From the NCBI GenBank assembly GCA_009829735.1, contig CM020618.1:5144882-5208881 (forward strand): a stretch of 64,000 bases of DNA, in the 5' to 3' direction. Source of the stretch: Pyropia yezoensis. Taxonomy: Eukaryota > Rhodophyta > Bangiophyceae > Bangiales > Bangiaceae. The notes under the pieces are model-generated. The model saw only the letters and a program-made list of their open reading frames with translations. It was not told where the DNA came from and made no database searches. Shown here piece by piece: positions 50,603 through 60,123 of this stretch (the stretch's first letter is position 1; each line of letters starts with the position of its first letter). A program made the position numbers and the translations under genes.

Positions 50603-53461
50603 ATGACCGTCCACCCCTATGCTCCCGTGTTACGTACCCCCGCGGGCGCCCCTGTAGCCGAACCAGGCGTCCGTATTGCTATGACCATCGCTCGGCCGCG
50701 GCGGCGGCCCCCGTGGCGGCCCATGGGGTCGACGGCTGCCGCCGCGACCGACGCCGTCGTCTCCTGGCTGCCGGCGGGTCGGCGCTCCCGGCAACGGCGG
50801 CGGCCCCCAATGGGGACCCCGAGGACGGGACGGCCGGTACCGGAGCCCACACCTGCGCCTTCCCTGCGCTTCCTACCCCTCCTTCCTCTGTTGGTTGTTG
50901 TCTCTGTCCTCATGCTGCCGTCGGCGTCGGTGGCATCGGCCGTGGCCGCCCTCTTTGGCCTGCCCCGCGCGGCGCCGTCGGTGGCGGCACCGCCCTCGTG
51001 CCCGCGGCCGTCGACGACGGCGGCGGCGGTGGCGAGGGCGGCGGCCGGCGCGTCCGGCGGTCGGCCGTTTGCGACTTCTGCGCCACGCGAAGGACCCTTC
51101 CTGAACGCCCTTGTGCTGTACCAGTCGTCGGGCGACGCGGCGGCCACGGCGGCATCGCCGCCGCTCCCCCCCCCCATGGCGGCCGCACGCACCTGCTCGG
51201 CACCCGTGTGCGTACCGCCACTACCGGCGGTGCTGCAGTGGACCGCCGCGTTGCTGCAGCCGCAGTCGGCGTGCCCGCGCGGCCACGTGGTTGTGCCGGC
51301 GGTGCCAGGGGCGCAGGCCCACCCCACCGCCGAGGCGCGGCGGTTGGCGGCGGCGTGTTCCGGGACCGCCTCCCCCTCTGCGGTCGCCGCGGCAGCCGTC
51401 GCCGCAGAGACGGGACCGCAACGCCCGGTTGTGTTGTCGGTGCTCCTGGCCGGCTCGGATGGTGGCCTGCTGGGCGTGTCCCCGGTCGAGCCGCCGCCCT
51501 TGTTGTCGGATATCATGGGGGGGGACGCCAACGGGTCCCCACCGGCGCTTCCAGGGGTGTTCGTGTCGCCGCCTCCCTGGCCACGTGTGTGTGGGGGAGG
51601 GGACGGTCCCCCGCTGTGCCCGGCCAACGAATCCACTGTCCCGGCCGGACACTCGGCGTTGGTGCCGTCCTCGTGGCCGGCGGTGGTGGCGGCGGCCGCC
51701 GCACGCGCCCGCGCCGAGGTGGCGGCGAGGGTGGTCGCGGCGGGCGCCCTCCTGCAGCCGCCGGCGTGGCTGTCCCGGCAGCTGGCCTGGGCAACGCGGC
51801 CGCCTGTCAAGCCATTATCCCCCCTCCCCCCCCTGGAGGTCTCCAACGCCGACCACGCGTTGCGCAAGAAGCTGTTCAACTTTGCGTCGGTTGACGCGGG
51901 CGCCCGCGTCCTGGCCGCCTCAGAGGGCACCATTGGTCAAAAGAATGTGCTCGACGAGAACCTGGACAAGTACGCGCTTGCGCCGTGCCACGTCAACCCC
52001 CGGTGGGTGGTCATTGAGCTGTCGGAAAAGATGGTGATCCACGCGGTGGAGGTGGGGCACTTTGAGTTTTACGCGTCGGCGCCACTGCGCGTCGCGGTGC
52101 TGGGCGCGACGGTCTACCCGGCGGCATCGTGGCGGCTGCTCGGCTCGTGGGACTACCGCGATAGTCACGCGGTACAGTGGTTTGCGCTACCCGCGTCGGC
52201 GCTGGTCAAGTACGTCCGTGTGGTGTTTCTTGGTTCCGTTGGCGGGGAGTACTACTGTCCGATTTCGATCGTGCGGGTGTACGGCAAGGGCCTGGTGGAC
52301 GACTTTGAGGAGTACCTGAAAGGGCAGAGTGGGGGTGAAGGGGATGGTGGTGGTGGCCGCGACGGCGTCCGCCCTAGCTTGGACGGCATTGACACGGACG
52401 GGGATGGGGTACCCGACGGCCATGACGCCTACGATGACAGTGCGCTGCCGTCATCGTGGGTGCGCCCGTCCACGGACGAGGCGTTGTACGCGCCACCGCC
52501 GCCGTTGGTACCCCCACAGAGTCTGGTGGGGGCGGATTCCTGTACGGATGTGTCTCCGCTGGCGGTCAAGGCCATCTTTTCGCCGCGTACGGCGGCAAGC
52601 GCTGGGGGGGCGCACCTTGGGTCGAGTATTTCGCCCCTGCCACCATCCCCGATGCTTGGCAGGAGACGACCCGTGTGGCCGCCACTTGGTGTCGCTCCCA
52701 CGCCGACGGCCGGCGACGGGGAGGTGTTGGGGCCGGCTGGTCGCGGGGGTGTGTCGGCGCCGACTGGTCACGGCGGCGCTGCTGGTGGGCGCGACGCTCA
52801 TGCGTCCGACCGACGACGGCGCATTGGTGATGATGATGTGCACTTGCTGCTGACGGAGGAGGAGTTTGCAAGCCTGGACCTCAAGTCTGCCGACGCGTGG
52901 GCAAGTGGCGGTCTTGGTGTTGGTAGCGGCGGCGACGGCAGTAGCGGTGGGGAGGAAAGCATCTTCCGCAAGGTCACCCGCATGCTGCGGCTGCTGGAAC
53001 TCAACCAGTCACTCACGAACCAGTATGTAGAGGTGCACGTGACTAAGTTTGCGGCCGCCCTTAGTGCGTTCCGGGCCGACGCCGACGCGGCTCGCGCCGA
53101 GGTGGCCTCCCTTCGCTACGCGGTCGCTGAGTCGTCGGCGCGGCTGGCGCGGGTGCCCGCCATTGTGGGTGACGCAGCTGCCCGCCGCGACGCGCTGCTG
53201 GTGGTGCTGCTCGTACTCGTGGTGCTCCTGCTCGTCGTGCAGGTGGCGCTGTGGCTGGCGCTCGCGTCCATGCGGTGGGGCCTCCGCGATGCCCCGTCGG
53301 TGCCAGCCTCCTGGCTGGGTCTGCCCATCCCAGGACTCCCACTGTCCGCGTCGGCCGGGTCTCTGCCGGCGGCGGTGGGGGGCGGGCGGCCGGGCATACC
53401 CTCCTCTGTGTCTTCTGACACACTGACGATGGCGCCTGAGGAGTCGGTTGTCACAAAATGA
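50603..53461 (+). CDS. SUCO/Slp1-type (mid-)SUN domain membrane protein with a thrombospondin-3-like Ca-binding motif
   Basis: ER/nuclear-envelope protein of the SUCO/Slp1 family, which assists folding or retention of membrane proteins. 952 residues from the first in-frame ATG (50603); ATGs at 50681 and 50723 are alternatives. A signal anchor follows (FLPLLPLLVVVSVLML). The SUN domain spans residues 426-572: NFASVDAGARVLAASEGTIG, NVLDENLDKYALAPC, WVVIELSEKM, HFEFYASAP and EYYCPISIVRVYG are the exact SUCO-type blocks. Residues 597-612 read DTDGDGVPDGHDAYDD, a calcium-binding type-3 thrombospondin-like loop unusual in this family. The second family signature, ESIFRKVTRMLRLLELNQSL, begins near 785, then a coiled region and a strong transmembrane helix (about 865-888, ALLVVLLVLVVLLLVVQVA). 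N-terminal 400 residues are low complexity. Confidence 0.93.
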   Translation: MTVHPYAPVLRTPAGAPVAEPGVRIAMTIARPRRRPPWRPMGSTAAAATDAVVSWLPAGRRSRQRRRPPMGTPRTGRPVPEPTPAPSLRFLPLLPLLVVVSVLMLPSASVASAVAALFGLPRAAPSVAAPPSCPRPSTTAAAVARAAAGASGGRPFATSAPREGPFLNALVLYQSSGDAAATAASPPLPPPMAAARTCSAPVCVPPLPAVLQWTAALLQPQSACPRGHVVVPAVPGAQAHPTAEARRLAAACSGTASPSAVAAAAVAAETGPQRPVVLSVLLAGSDGGLLGVSPVEPPPLLSDIMGGDANGSPPALPGVFVSPPPWPRVCGGGDGPPLCPANESTVPAGHSALVPSSWPAVVAAAAARARAEVAARVVAAGALLQPPAWLSRQLAWATRPPVKPLSPLPPLEVSNADHALRKKLFNFASVDAGARVLAASEGTIGQKNVLDENLDKYALAPCHVNPRWVVIELSEKMVIHAVEVGHFEFYASAPLRVAVLGATVYPAASWRLLGSWDYRDSHAVQWFALPASALVKYVRVVFLGSVGGEYYCPISIVRVYGKGLVDDFEEYLKGQSGGEGDGGGGRDGVRPSLDGIDTDGDGVPDGHDAYDDSALPSSWVRPSTDEALYAPPPPLVPPQSLVGADSCTDVSPLAVKAIFSPRTAASAGGAHLGSSISPLPPSPMLGRRRPVWPPLGVAPTPTAGDGEVLGPAGRGGVSAPTGHGGAAGGRDAHASDRRRRIGDDDVHLLLTEEEFASLDLKSADAWASGGLGVGSGGDGSSGGEESIFRKVTRMLRLLELNQSLTNQYVEVHVTKFAAALSAFRADADAARAEVASLRYAVAESSARLARVPAIVGDAAARRDALLVVLLVLVVLLLVVQVALWLALASMRWGLRDAPSVPASWLGLPIPGLPLSASAGSLPAAVGGGRPGIPSSVSSDTLTMAPEESVVTK

Positions 53462-53650
53462 GCCGCAGCCGGTTGGCGTAGGCTGCAGCGGTCTCTGCGT
53501 GTGTCGCCATCCCTGTTGGGTGTCGCCCCCCATGGCATGCCAGCACCTCGGCCGCGGGCCGTGTGTTGCGGTTTGCGGTGGCGTTCATCCTGACGGGGCG
53601 TGCACCCCGACCGGGTCCAGGCTTTGAGGTGGCCGACACGCTGCCAGCGC

Positions 53651-53880
53651 GTGGCTCTTTATGAATGGACGGCACCGCTGGTGGACAACCCCAAGTGAAT
53701 TGACGTCGACTGTGGCGTGTGGTCCCCTCCTATGATTCCCAACCCTGCATACAAAGGCAAGTGGGCGGCACCCATGGTGGACAATCCGGCGTATCGTGGG
53801 TTGTGAAATCCGCGGAAGATCCCCAGCCCCAACAACTACGCTCTTCGACTGGCACTTGGCTGTCACAACAGCGGCAGCCT
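53651..53880 (+). pseudogene. Calnexin P-domain fragment with internal stops
   Basis: In one frame from 53651 the sequence reads YEWTAPLVDNPK, stop, [34 protein letters not shown], then L, stop, NPRKIPSP. These are the type-2 repeats of the calnexin P-domain arm (GEWxAPxIxNP, CGVWxxPxIxNPxYKGKW, MIDNPxYxG, W, PRKIPNP) in the right order. Both stops are TGA; the second replaces the expected Trp. After about 53840 the other frame gives LFDWHLAVTTAA, like the LFDN segment following the P-domain, implying a frameshift. Too short and broken to encode a chaperone: a relic of a calnexin gene, probably duplicated, just 190 bp after the SUCO-like gene. Confidence 0.72.
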
Positions 53881-54720
53881 GCTACTGTTGTTCAGCCTAC
53901 CCCGCTGCGGCAGCAGCAGCAGCCGACGGCGGTGGTGGCGGCGGCCGCCCGCGGCGGTCAGCGGGAGGGGGCGCCTGGTGCCACTGCCGGGGAAGACGAA
54001 TGGCGCCACCCGCCGCAGTCGCAGCGGGAGCCCAGCAGCTGCCGCTGATGGCGGGGGGGAGGCCGCAACGGCCGCTGCCCCCGCCAGTGGCAGCGGACAC
54101 TCCGCGGCCGTTGCCCCCTCCGACGTGGCCTCCGCCGCCTCCGCCCCCTCCGCCTTTGCCGCCGCTGCCGCCGTTGTCGATGGCGCGGTACCGCCTCATC
54201 AGTAGATAGAAATAAATAAAAAGCCATACAACATCAACAAAATGTCAATATCAAGCTGCTTCTTCAAAACCAAAATGATGCTGTTGTGTCAGATGTGATT
54301 GCACACATATGTACCTGTGTGGAGAAGTAGATTGTGAACAAGACATCGAGTGAGCATGAAGTAGCCTCCATGGTTTCACTGTTAACGAATGGCAAGGGTA
54401 TTTATGCACGTGCTCTTCGTGCGTGTCAAGTGTTGTATTTTCTACTCCATCTCGTAATTAACCAGTTTTGAAAGTCGAACTGCGAAACTGGCTCCTCGGC
54501 GGCGCACCGCCGCCTCGTCACCGTCGTCTTCCCTCACTGCGTTGACCGCTCTGTGCGCACAGCCTGTTGCAGACGTGACAGCTTGGACAACCCCCCTGTC
54601 TCATTTTCTGGTTTGTACATCACGTGGACGGTCGTCTGCTTTCGCCTAAGCGTGATACGTTCTTCGCGCTTACGAGCCAACGCCCCATTCCATCTAACCC
54701 CGCCCTCTTCGTCTCTGGCC
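53881..54720. other. Spacer with an AT-rich island upstream of bystin
   Basis: 53900-54190 is GC-rich repeat-like CCG sequence. 54200-54480 is among the most AT-rich parts of the window, with AAATAAATAAAAAG. The bystin leader follows. The bystin frame is open upstream to 54553, but the homologous protein starts at 54721. Confidence 0.55.
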
Positions 54721-56526
54721 ATGAAGACCAAGAAGCGCACCCGCCTGGTCGCCACCGCCGGCCCCGCTTCGGTACGGTTCAGCGACAAGGCTTCTCGTCC
54801 GCAACACGCGGAGCCCCTCGGGGAGGCCATTGACCAGGCTACCGACGCTGTGGCGGGCGCGGCCGCGCGGGACGCGGAGCGGGCCAAGCGGCGCAAGCTG
54901 GCTGAGAACGCCGACGCACGCCGGGCGGCGCGGGCATCCCGTTCGGGGGGAGGCGGGGGGGCCAGCTCTCGCAGCGCGTGGAGCGCCGGGCCCCCGTCGT
55001 CCTTGGGGGCCAAGAAGGCCAAGGCCGCGGCAACCGCCGCTGCAGCTGGCCGCGGCCGTGACGATAGTGACGGGGGTGGCGGCCTGGATGTGGACGCCGA
55101 CGCCGACGAGGACGATGCCGCGGCGGGGGTGCTAGATGCAGGCATGACAGAGAAGATTCTGCGGGCTGCCCGGGAGCAGCGCGACGAGGACCGGACGGAG
55201 GAGGCTGCGGCCGACGCAGCCCGCCGGACGCGCCGGCGGGCGGCCGCGACGGCGCAGCGGCGGGCGTGGCCGACGCTCGGGGGGGGCGTTGGCGACGACG
55301 GCGACGACGCGGTGGGGGGGGGTGACAGCGACGACGACACGGACAGTGACGGCCTCAGCGACGACGGGGGGGGCGCTGGGCGGTGGTTGGGCGAGTCGGC
55401 TGGTGCGCCCGCGGCCGCCGCGGGCGCTGCCGCCGCCGATGCCCCCGCCGCCGACGGTGACGGCGCCGACGACGGGTACGCGTACCTCGACCCTGACTCG
55501 ATTACTGCCGAGGACGAGGCGGCGCTGGCGCTGTTTGCGGGCCCCGCGGCGGCGCCGCGGCGGAACCTGGCCGACCTCATCCTTGAAAAGATCCGAGAAA
55601 AGGAGGCGGCTGATGCGCGCGCCGCAGCAGCGGCGGCGGCCGCGGCGTCTGCCGCGGGGGAGGTGGACGAGGCGGCCGCCGCGGCCGCGGCGGCGCGCCG
55701 CGAGGCCGACGCGAAAATCCACACCGTCTACCGGGCGGTCGGGGAGGTGCTCGCCCACTACAAGAGCGGCAAGGTACCCAAGGCATTTAAGATTATCCCG
55801 TCGCTCAAGGACTGGGAGCGGGTGGTGCTGCTCACCCGCCCCGACGGGTGGTCCCCCGCGGCGGTCTTTGTGGGCACCCGGCTGTTTGTGTCGGCGCTCA
55901 AGCCCCGCGGCGCCGAGCGGTTCCTCCGCAACGTCCTTCTGCCGCATGTGCTGGAGGATATCTCCGCAAACAAGCGGCTCAACTTTCATTTGTACCAGGC
56001 CCTGAAAAAGGCGGTGTACAAGCCAGAGGCGTTTAACAAGGGTATCCTCTTCCCCATGGTGGACGACGCCGCCACCACCACCCTCCGCGAGGCCACCATT
56101 GTGGCGTCTGCGCTGGCGCGGGTGTCCCTCCCCATGCTCCACGCCGCCGCCGCGCTGGTGCACATTGCGGGGCGGCCCTACTCGGGCGTCGCCTCCATCT
56201 TTATCCGTGTGCTGCTGGACAAGAAGTACAGCCTCCCGTACCGGGTGGTCGACGAGGTGGTCGCCCACTTTTGCCGCGCCACCACCGACACGCGCGCGCT
56301 GCCGGTGCTGTGGCACCAGGCGCTGCTGACGCTTGCGCGGCGGTACAAGGCGGTGATTACCGCGGAACAAAAGGGGGCGCTCAAGCGCCTGCTCCGCGCG
56401 CACGCCCACCCGGCCATTACGCCCGAGGTGCGGCGGGAGCTCTTTTCCTCCCGAAGCCGGGGGGAGGTCGTGGACCCGGACGCGGCGTCAATTGCCATGG
56501 AGATGGCTGACGTGGTCATGGAATGA
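54721..56526 (+). CDS. Bystin (Enp1/BYSL), 40S ribosome biogenesis factor
   Basis: Nucleolar and cytoplasmic assembly factor needed for 18S rRNA processing and 40S export. 601 residues; the ATG at 54721 (MKTKKRTR) matches the basic start of the family. The N-terminal half is disordered, with basic (RAKRRKLAENADARRAAR) and strongly acidic (DDGDDAV, DSDDDTDSDGLSDD) tracts. The bystin domain begins near residue 325: VGEVLAHYKSGKVPKAFKII, LKDWERVVLLTRPDGWSPAA, RFLRNVLLPHVLEDISANKR, LNFHLYQALKKAVYKPEAFN, KGILFP, YSGVASIFIRVLLDKKYSLP, YRVVDEVVAHFCR and LPVLWHQALLTLARRYK are all near-invariant blocks. Extra length versus yeast Enp1 comes from Ala/Asp/Gly inserts. Converges with the acyl-CoA synthetase gene, 336 bp between stops. 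Confidence 0.96.
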   Translation: MKTKKRTRLVATAGPASVRFSDKASRPQHAEPLGEAIDQATDAVAGAAARDAERAKRRKLAENADARRAARASRSGGGGGASSRSAWSAGPPSSLGAKKAKAAATAAAAGRGRDDSDGGGGLDVDADADEDDAAAGVLDAGMTEKILRAAREQRDEDRTEEAAADAARRTRRRAAATAQRRAWPTLGGGVGDDGDDAVGGGDSDDDTDSDGLSDDGGGAGRWLGESAGAPAAAAGAAAADAPAADGDGADDGYAYLDPDSITAEDEAALALFAGPAAAPRRNLADLILEKIREKEAADARAAAAAAAAASAAGEVDEAAAAAAAARREADAKIHTVYRAVGEVLAHYKSGKVPKAFKIIPSLKDWERVVLLTRPDGWSPAAVFVGTRLFVSALKPRGAERFLRNVLLPHVLEDISANKRLNFHLYQALKKAVYKPEAFNKGILFPMVDDAATTTLREATIVASALARVSLPMLHAAAALVHIAGRPYSGVASIFIRVLLDKKYSLPYRVVDEVVAHFCRATTDTRALPVLWHQALLTLARRYKAVITAEQKGALKRLLRAHAHPAITPEVRRELFSSRSRGEVVDPDAASIAMEMADVVME

Positions 56527-56862
56527 GGTAGGGACAGATGGGGGGAGATAAGGGGGAGGGAGGGTGTGGAGTTGATTTGCCGTTGGTGCTTGTCAAAGGG
56601 CGGGCGTGCGTGCCGCGCCGTATTTTCTCAGTTCTTGTCTCACCTATGCTCTCCCCTGCGTCGGACCCGTCTGGGTGTGGATGTCGCCCTATCGACGACG
56701 GTGACAGGGCCACCGCTGCCCTTTGTCCAACCAAGACTGGGCACAAACAGACGTGTCGACCTCTGTAGGACGGGTCATCACCTCTCGATCTCTCCCCCCC
56801 CTCACACCACCAACCCGACTCCCCTCCGCTACCCACCCCACCCCCGCCCCCCTCCTCCCCGC
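56527..56862. other. Convergent spacer (bystin / acyl-CoA synthetase)
   Basis: 336 bp holding two 3' ends; pyrimidine-rich at the right. No gene. Confidence 0.6.
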
Positions 56863-59800
56863 TCACAGCGACGTGGCTCCCCCTCGGGCGTTGGCGAACA
56901 TGCGTGCAGCCACCCCCGCGTAGTGCGCGGCGGTGACCGCCCGCCGCACCTTGCGCGTTGGGGTCAGCTCAGAGCGGTCCGCCGAAAAGCCGTCGGCCGC
57001 CACGGCCCACGCGACGATGCGGGCACCCGGCGGCAGCGCCGGCCCCTCGTTGACCGCCGCGACGCCCGCATCGAGGTAGGCCGCCCAGAGGCCGTCGCCC
57101 GCCGCGGCCGCGGCGGGCGTGTCGCACCGCGCCGACACGGCCGCGGCGGGGCCGTCGAGGCGGGGCGGCCGTGACGGCCCGTCGGGCCGGGATTTGAGGG
57201 CAAAGAGCACCCCCAGGCGGGTGCGCGCACTGTCGGTGACAAGCAGCGCGTGCTCCACCGCGGGGAGGGCGGAGCGGAGGGCGGTCTCCACGGGGGCTGG
57301 GGGCACCTTGGCGCCCGACGCCAGCACCAGCACCGCCGTCAAGCGATCGTGGATATGAAGGGTGCAGTCGGGGGAAAGCGCGCCGAGATCGCCGGTAGCG
57401 AAGTAGCCGTCGGGAGTGAGCTGCAGGGGGGTGATGGCAAAGCCCGCAGGGGAGGGGGAAGGGCGTGGGGACGGCTCCCCGTCGGAAGACGGAGGCGGAA
57501 GACGGGGGGCCACCCCTCCATGGCCGTTGCTGCTGTTGCCGCTGCCGTCGCCGCTGCCGTCGCTGTCCGCGGTGACGCCGACCGTGAGCCGCGCCAGCAG
57601 CGTCTGCACCGACGAATGCGCGGGCGGCAGCGTCGCGTCGGGCGAGTCGCCCACCTCCGCCCGCGGCGGGGGAGCCCCCAGCGACCAGGGGTGGCCGCCG
57701 GTCCATCCACCCCCCTCTGCGGGGTTGCCCACACCTGCTCCCCAGCGGGGTCCTCCTCCCGCCTCGGGCCACACCCCCGAAGAGCCCCTCCCCCCCACCG
57801 CCCCCCTGGGGACTGACGGCAGCGGCCCCGCGGCGTAGCCGAGCGCCACCCCCCGGCCGCGCACGAAGATCTCGCCCACCCCACCAGGCCCCATTTCCCG
57901 GACCGCCACCTCCATCCCCGGCAGCGGCCGGCCCGTCGCGGCGGGCGACAGCGAGAAGGCGTCGGGCGTCTCGCCCGCGACGGGTCCTGCCGTCTCGGAC
58001 AGGCCGTACACGTTGAGCGGCGGCAGGTGGAGGCTCGTAAAAAAGGCGGCCGTATCGGCCCGCAGCGGGGCGGCCGACACCAGCAGCGCAGCGCACGAGC
58101 CGAGGCCGAGACCCCCCCGCACCTTGGACAGAAAAAGCCGGTTGGCAAGGGAGAGGGTGATGGACCCCCGTCGCCGACGGGGGGGGCGCCCGGGGGGCGG
58201 GGGGGCGTCGCCGTCGCTGCTCCCGCTCCCACTGAGGCTGCCGGCGGCGGCGGCCGCCGCCGTCGCCGCGCGCGCCGCGTCGGCGGCCGACGCGCGCGCG
58301 CCCGCGGCAACGGCGGCCGACACAATGGCGGTCGGGAGGCCCGGCCCGTCGGACTCCACCCACGCCACCACCGCGTCGTGCATCTCTTCAAGCACCGCGG
58401 GGGGGGCAACAAAGTAGGTTGGCTCCACCGACCGGAGGAGGTCCCCGATGGCGGCCGTCGGGGGCGCGCCCGCGCCCGCCCCATTGTCGCCCCCCCAGCC
58501 GCCGTCAAAGTCGATGAGGTAGAGGGTGATGGCGAGCATGGCGGCCCCATACACATCCACCATCAGGGGGAGAACGTGGCCCAGCGGTAGGTACGACACC
58601 CCAATGCGCTCGCCGCGGCGGTTGGCGCCCCCCCCGCCCAGGCGGCTACCAAAGCCCGCCAGCATCGCCACCACGTTGTCGTGCGACAGCACCACCCCAC
58701 GCGGCGACGCGCCGGTGCCCGACGTAAAGACCACCGCCGCGGGGGCGTCGGGGGTGGCGGCGTCGAGGCGGGCGGCCACCTCGGCGGCGGCAGACCGGGG
58801 TGGCCGCCCCCCCGCGCCATACACCGCCGCGTCAACGCCCCGCCGCAGCAGCCCGTCCCAGTGGAGGAGCCACGGGTGGGGCGGCGCCACGCGGCATCCC
58901 CACACGACAACGGTGTGGATGAGCGGGAGGCGTGGCGCGAGTGCCACCACCCCGGCCACCCGGTCGGCGTCGACAAACAGCACGACGGCGGCGGTGGCGG
59001 TGAGCGCCGCAACCACCGCGTCGGCGGGCGCGGCGGGGTGCACGCCCACCGCAACCGCCGACGCAAAGGTGGCGCCCAGGTGCGCACACCGCCACTCGAC
59101 GCTGTTGGCGCCGTAGACGCCCACCGCCTGGCCGGGTGCCACGCCCAGGCCGACGAGGCCCGCCGCCACCCCGCGGATGCGCTTGACATAGGTCCGAAAC
59201 GAGATGGCCGTGTCATCGGGAAGGATGAAGGCGTCCTCGTCCGGCCGCGCCGCGGCGGTTGCTAGGATAGCGTGTGGGATGGTGGTTGTCGTTACCGCTG
59301 CCATCGTGCCGCCGCCGCCCGCGTCGGGGCGGCGTGGCGGCGGCGAGCCGCCCGTCGGTGGCGCCCCCCCCGTGGCAGGGTCCCCGCCCTCGGCAGCCGC
59401 CGCCGCAGGCCGCTGTTGCAGCCGCCGCCGCCGCCCCCGCCGTAGGCGCCCCCACAGGCCGCCGCCGCCACCGCCAGCCGCGGCGTCGCGGCCGTCTGCG
59501 CTGTCCGTGCCGGGCAGCACCAGCTCCTCCCCCCCCGACAGGCGCCCCCCCCGGGCGCGCTCCGCCGGTGACAGGGCCTTCCACCACCCTTCCGTGTCAT
59601 CGGCCGGGGCGACCCCCGCCTCCACGCCGCCACCCCCCCTCTCGCTAGGATGGGCCATCCCCTTGGGGGAGGCGCCAGCGGCGGTGGTCAGAGCGGCGGC
59701 GCCCCCCACCCCACTCTCCGCCCACGTCCCGCCGCCGTCCCCAAAGTCGTCCCCGCCGCCGTATGTCGTTGGCACAAACCACGGCGTCGACGCGGAGGGG

Positions 59801-60123
59801 CTCGACCACAGGAAGGCTGCCGCTGCCGCCGCGCCGCCGCCCGACGACGTGGCCACCGTCGCCGCGGTCGTGTCGGCTGAGCCGCCGCTGCCGGTGGAGG
59901 GACGGCTCTCGGTAAAGGGGCCACTGCCGCCGCCCGTCGAGGGGCGGCCACCCGCCGATGGGCGGCCAGGGGAAGAGGGGGGAGCGCTACAGCGATCGGG
60001 AGGGGGTGGGGGGGGGCCGCCGAGAACTCGGGGGGGGCGCCCGCCGGCTTTCCCACTGGCCGACGGCGGCGCCGTCGCTGCGGCCGACACCTGGACGGCT
60101 GTCGAGGCGGGGGGATCCCCCAT
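56863..60123 (-). CDS. Long-chain acyl-CoA synthetase (AMP-binding family, bubblegum-like)
   Basis: Activates fatty acids to acyl-CoA through an acyl-adenylate. 1086 residues; ATG at 60123 is the first true ATG. Residues 1-270 are low complexity; the enzyme starts at about 274 (MAAVTTTTIPHAILATAAAR, then ISFRTYVKRIRGVAAGLVGL). AMP-binding motifs: TSGTGASPRGVVLSHDNV near 465 (canonical TSGTTGxPKG with the Lys as Arg), YGLSETAGP from Tyr706, GYFATGDLGAL, then HDRLTAVLVLASGAKVPPAP, where acyl-CoA synthetases have GRxKExIITxxGENVPPxP, and ELTPTRKVRR near the C terminus with the adenylation Lys1058. VPPxPVE and ELTPT-K favour the ACSBG/long-chain group. Several motif residues are degenerate, so activity may be altered. 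No membrane helix or signal is obvious. Confidence 0.85.
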   Translation of the reverse strand: MGDPPASTAVQVSAAATAPPSASGKAGGRPPRVLGGPPPPPPDRCSAPPSSPGRPSAGGRPSTGGGSGPFTESRPSTGSGGSADTTAATVATSSGGGAAAAAAFLWSSPSASTPWFVPTTYGGGDDFGDGGGTWAESGVGGAAALTTAAGASPKGMAHPSERGGGGVEAGVAPADDTEGWWKALSPAERARGGRLSGGEELVLPGTDSADGRDAAAGGGGGGLWGRLRRGRRRRLQQRPAAAAAEGGDPATGGAPPTGGSPPPRRPDAGGGGTMAAVTTTTIPHAILATAAARPDEDAFILPDDTAISFRTYVKRIRGVAAGLVGLGVAPGQAVGVYGANSVEWRCAHLGATFASAVAVGVHPAAPADAVVAALTATAAVVLFVDADRVAGVVALAPRLPLIHTVVVWGCRVAPPHPWLLHWDGLLRRGVDAAVYGAGGRPPRSAAAEVAARLDAATPDAPAAVVFTSGTGASPRGVVLSHDNVVAMLAGFGSRLGGGGANRRGERIGVSYLPLGHVLPLMVDVYGAAMLAITLYLIDFDGGWGGDNGAGAGAPPTAAIGDLLRSVEPTYFVAPPAVLEEMHDAVVAWVESDGPGLPTAIVSAAVAAGARASAADAARAATAAAAAAGSLSGSGSSDGDAPPPPGRPPRRRRGSITLSLANRLFLSKVRGGLGLGSCAALLVSAAPLRADTAAFFTSLHLPPLNVYGLSETAGPVAGETPDAFSLSPAATGRPLPGMEVAVREMGPGGVGEIFVRGRGVALGYAAGPLPSVPRGAVGGRGSSGVWPEAGGGPRWGAGVGNPAEGGGWTGGHPWSLGAPPPRAEVGDSPDATLPPAHSSVQTLLARLTVGVTADSDGSGDGSGNSSNGHGGVAPRLPPPSSDGEPSPRPSPSPAGFAITPLQLTPDGYFATGDLGALSPDCTLHIHDRLTAVLVLASGAKVPPAPVETALRSALPAVEHALLVTDSARTRLGVLFALKSRPDGPSRPPRLDGPAAAVSARCDTPAAAAAGDGLWAAYLDAGVAAVNEGPALPPGARIVAWAVAADGFSADRSELTPTRKVRRAVTAAHYAGVAARMFANARGGATSL

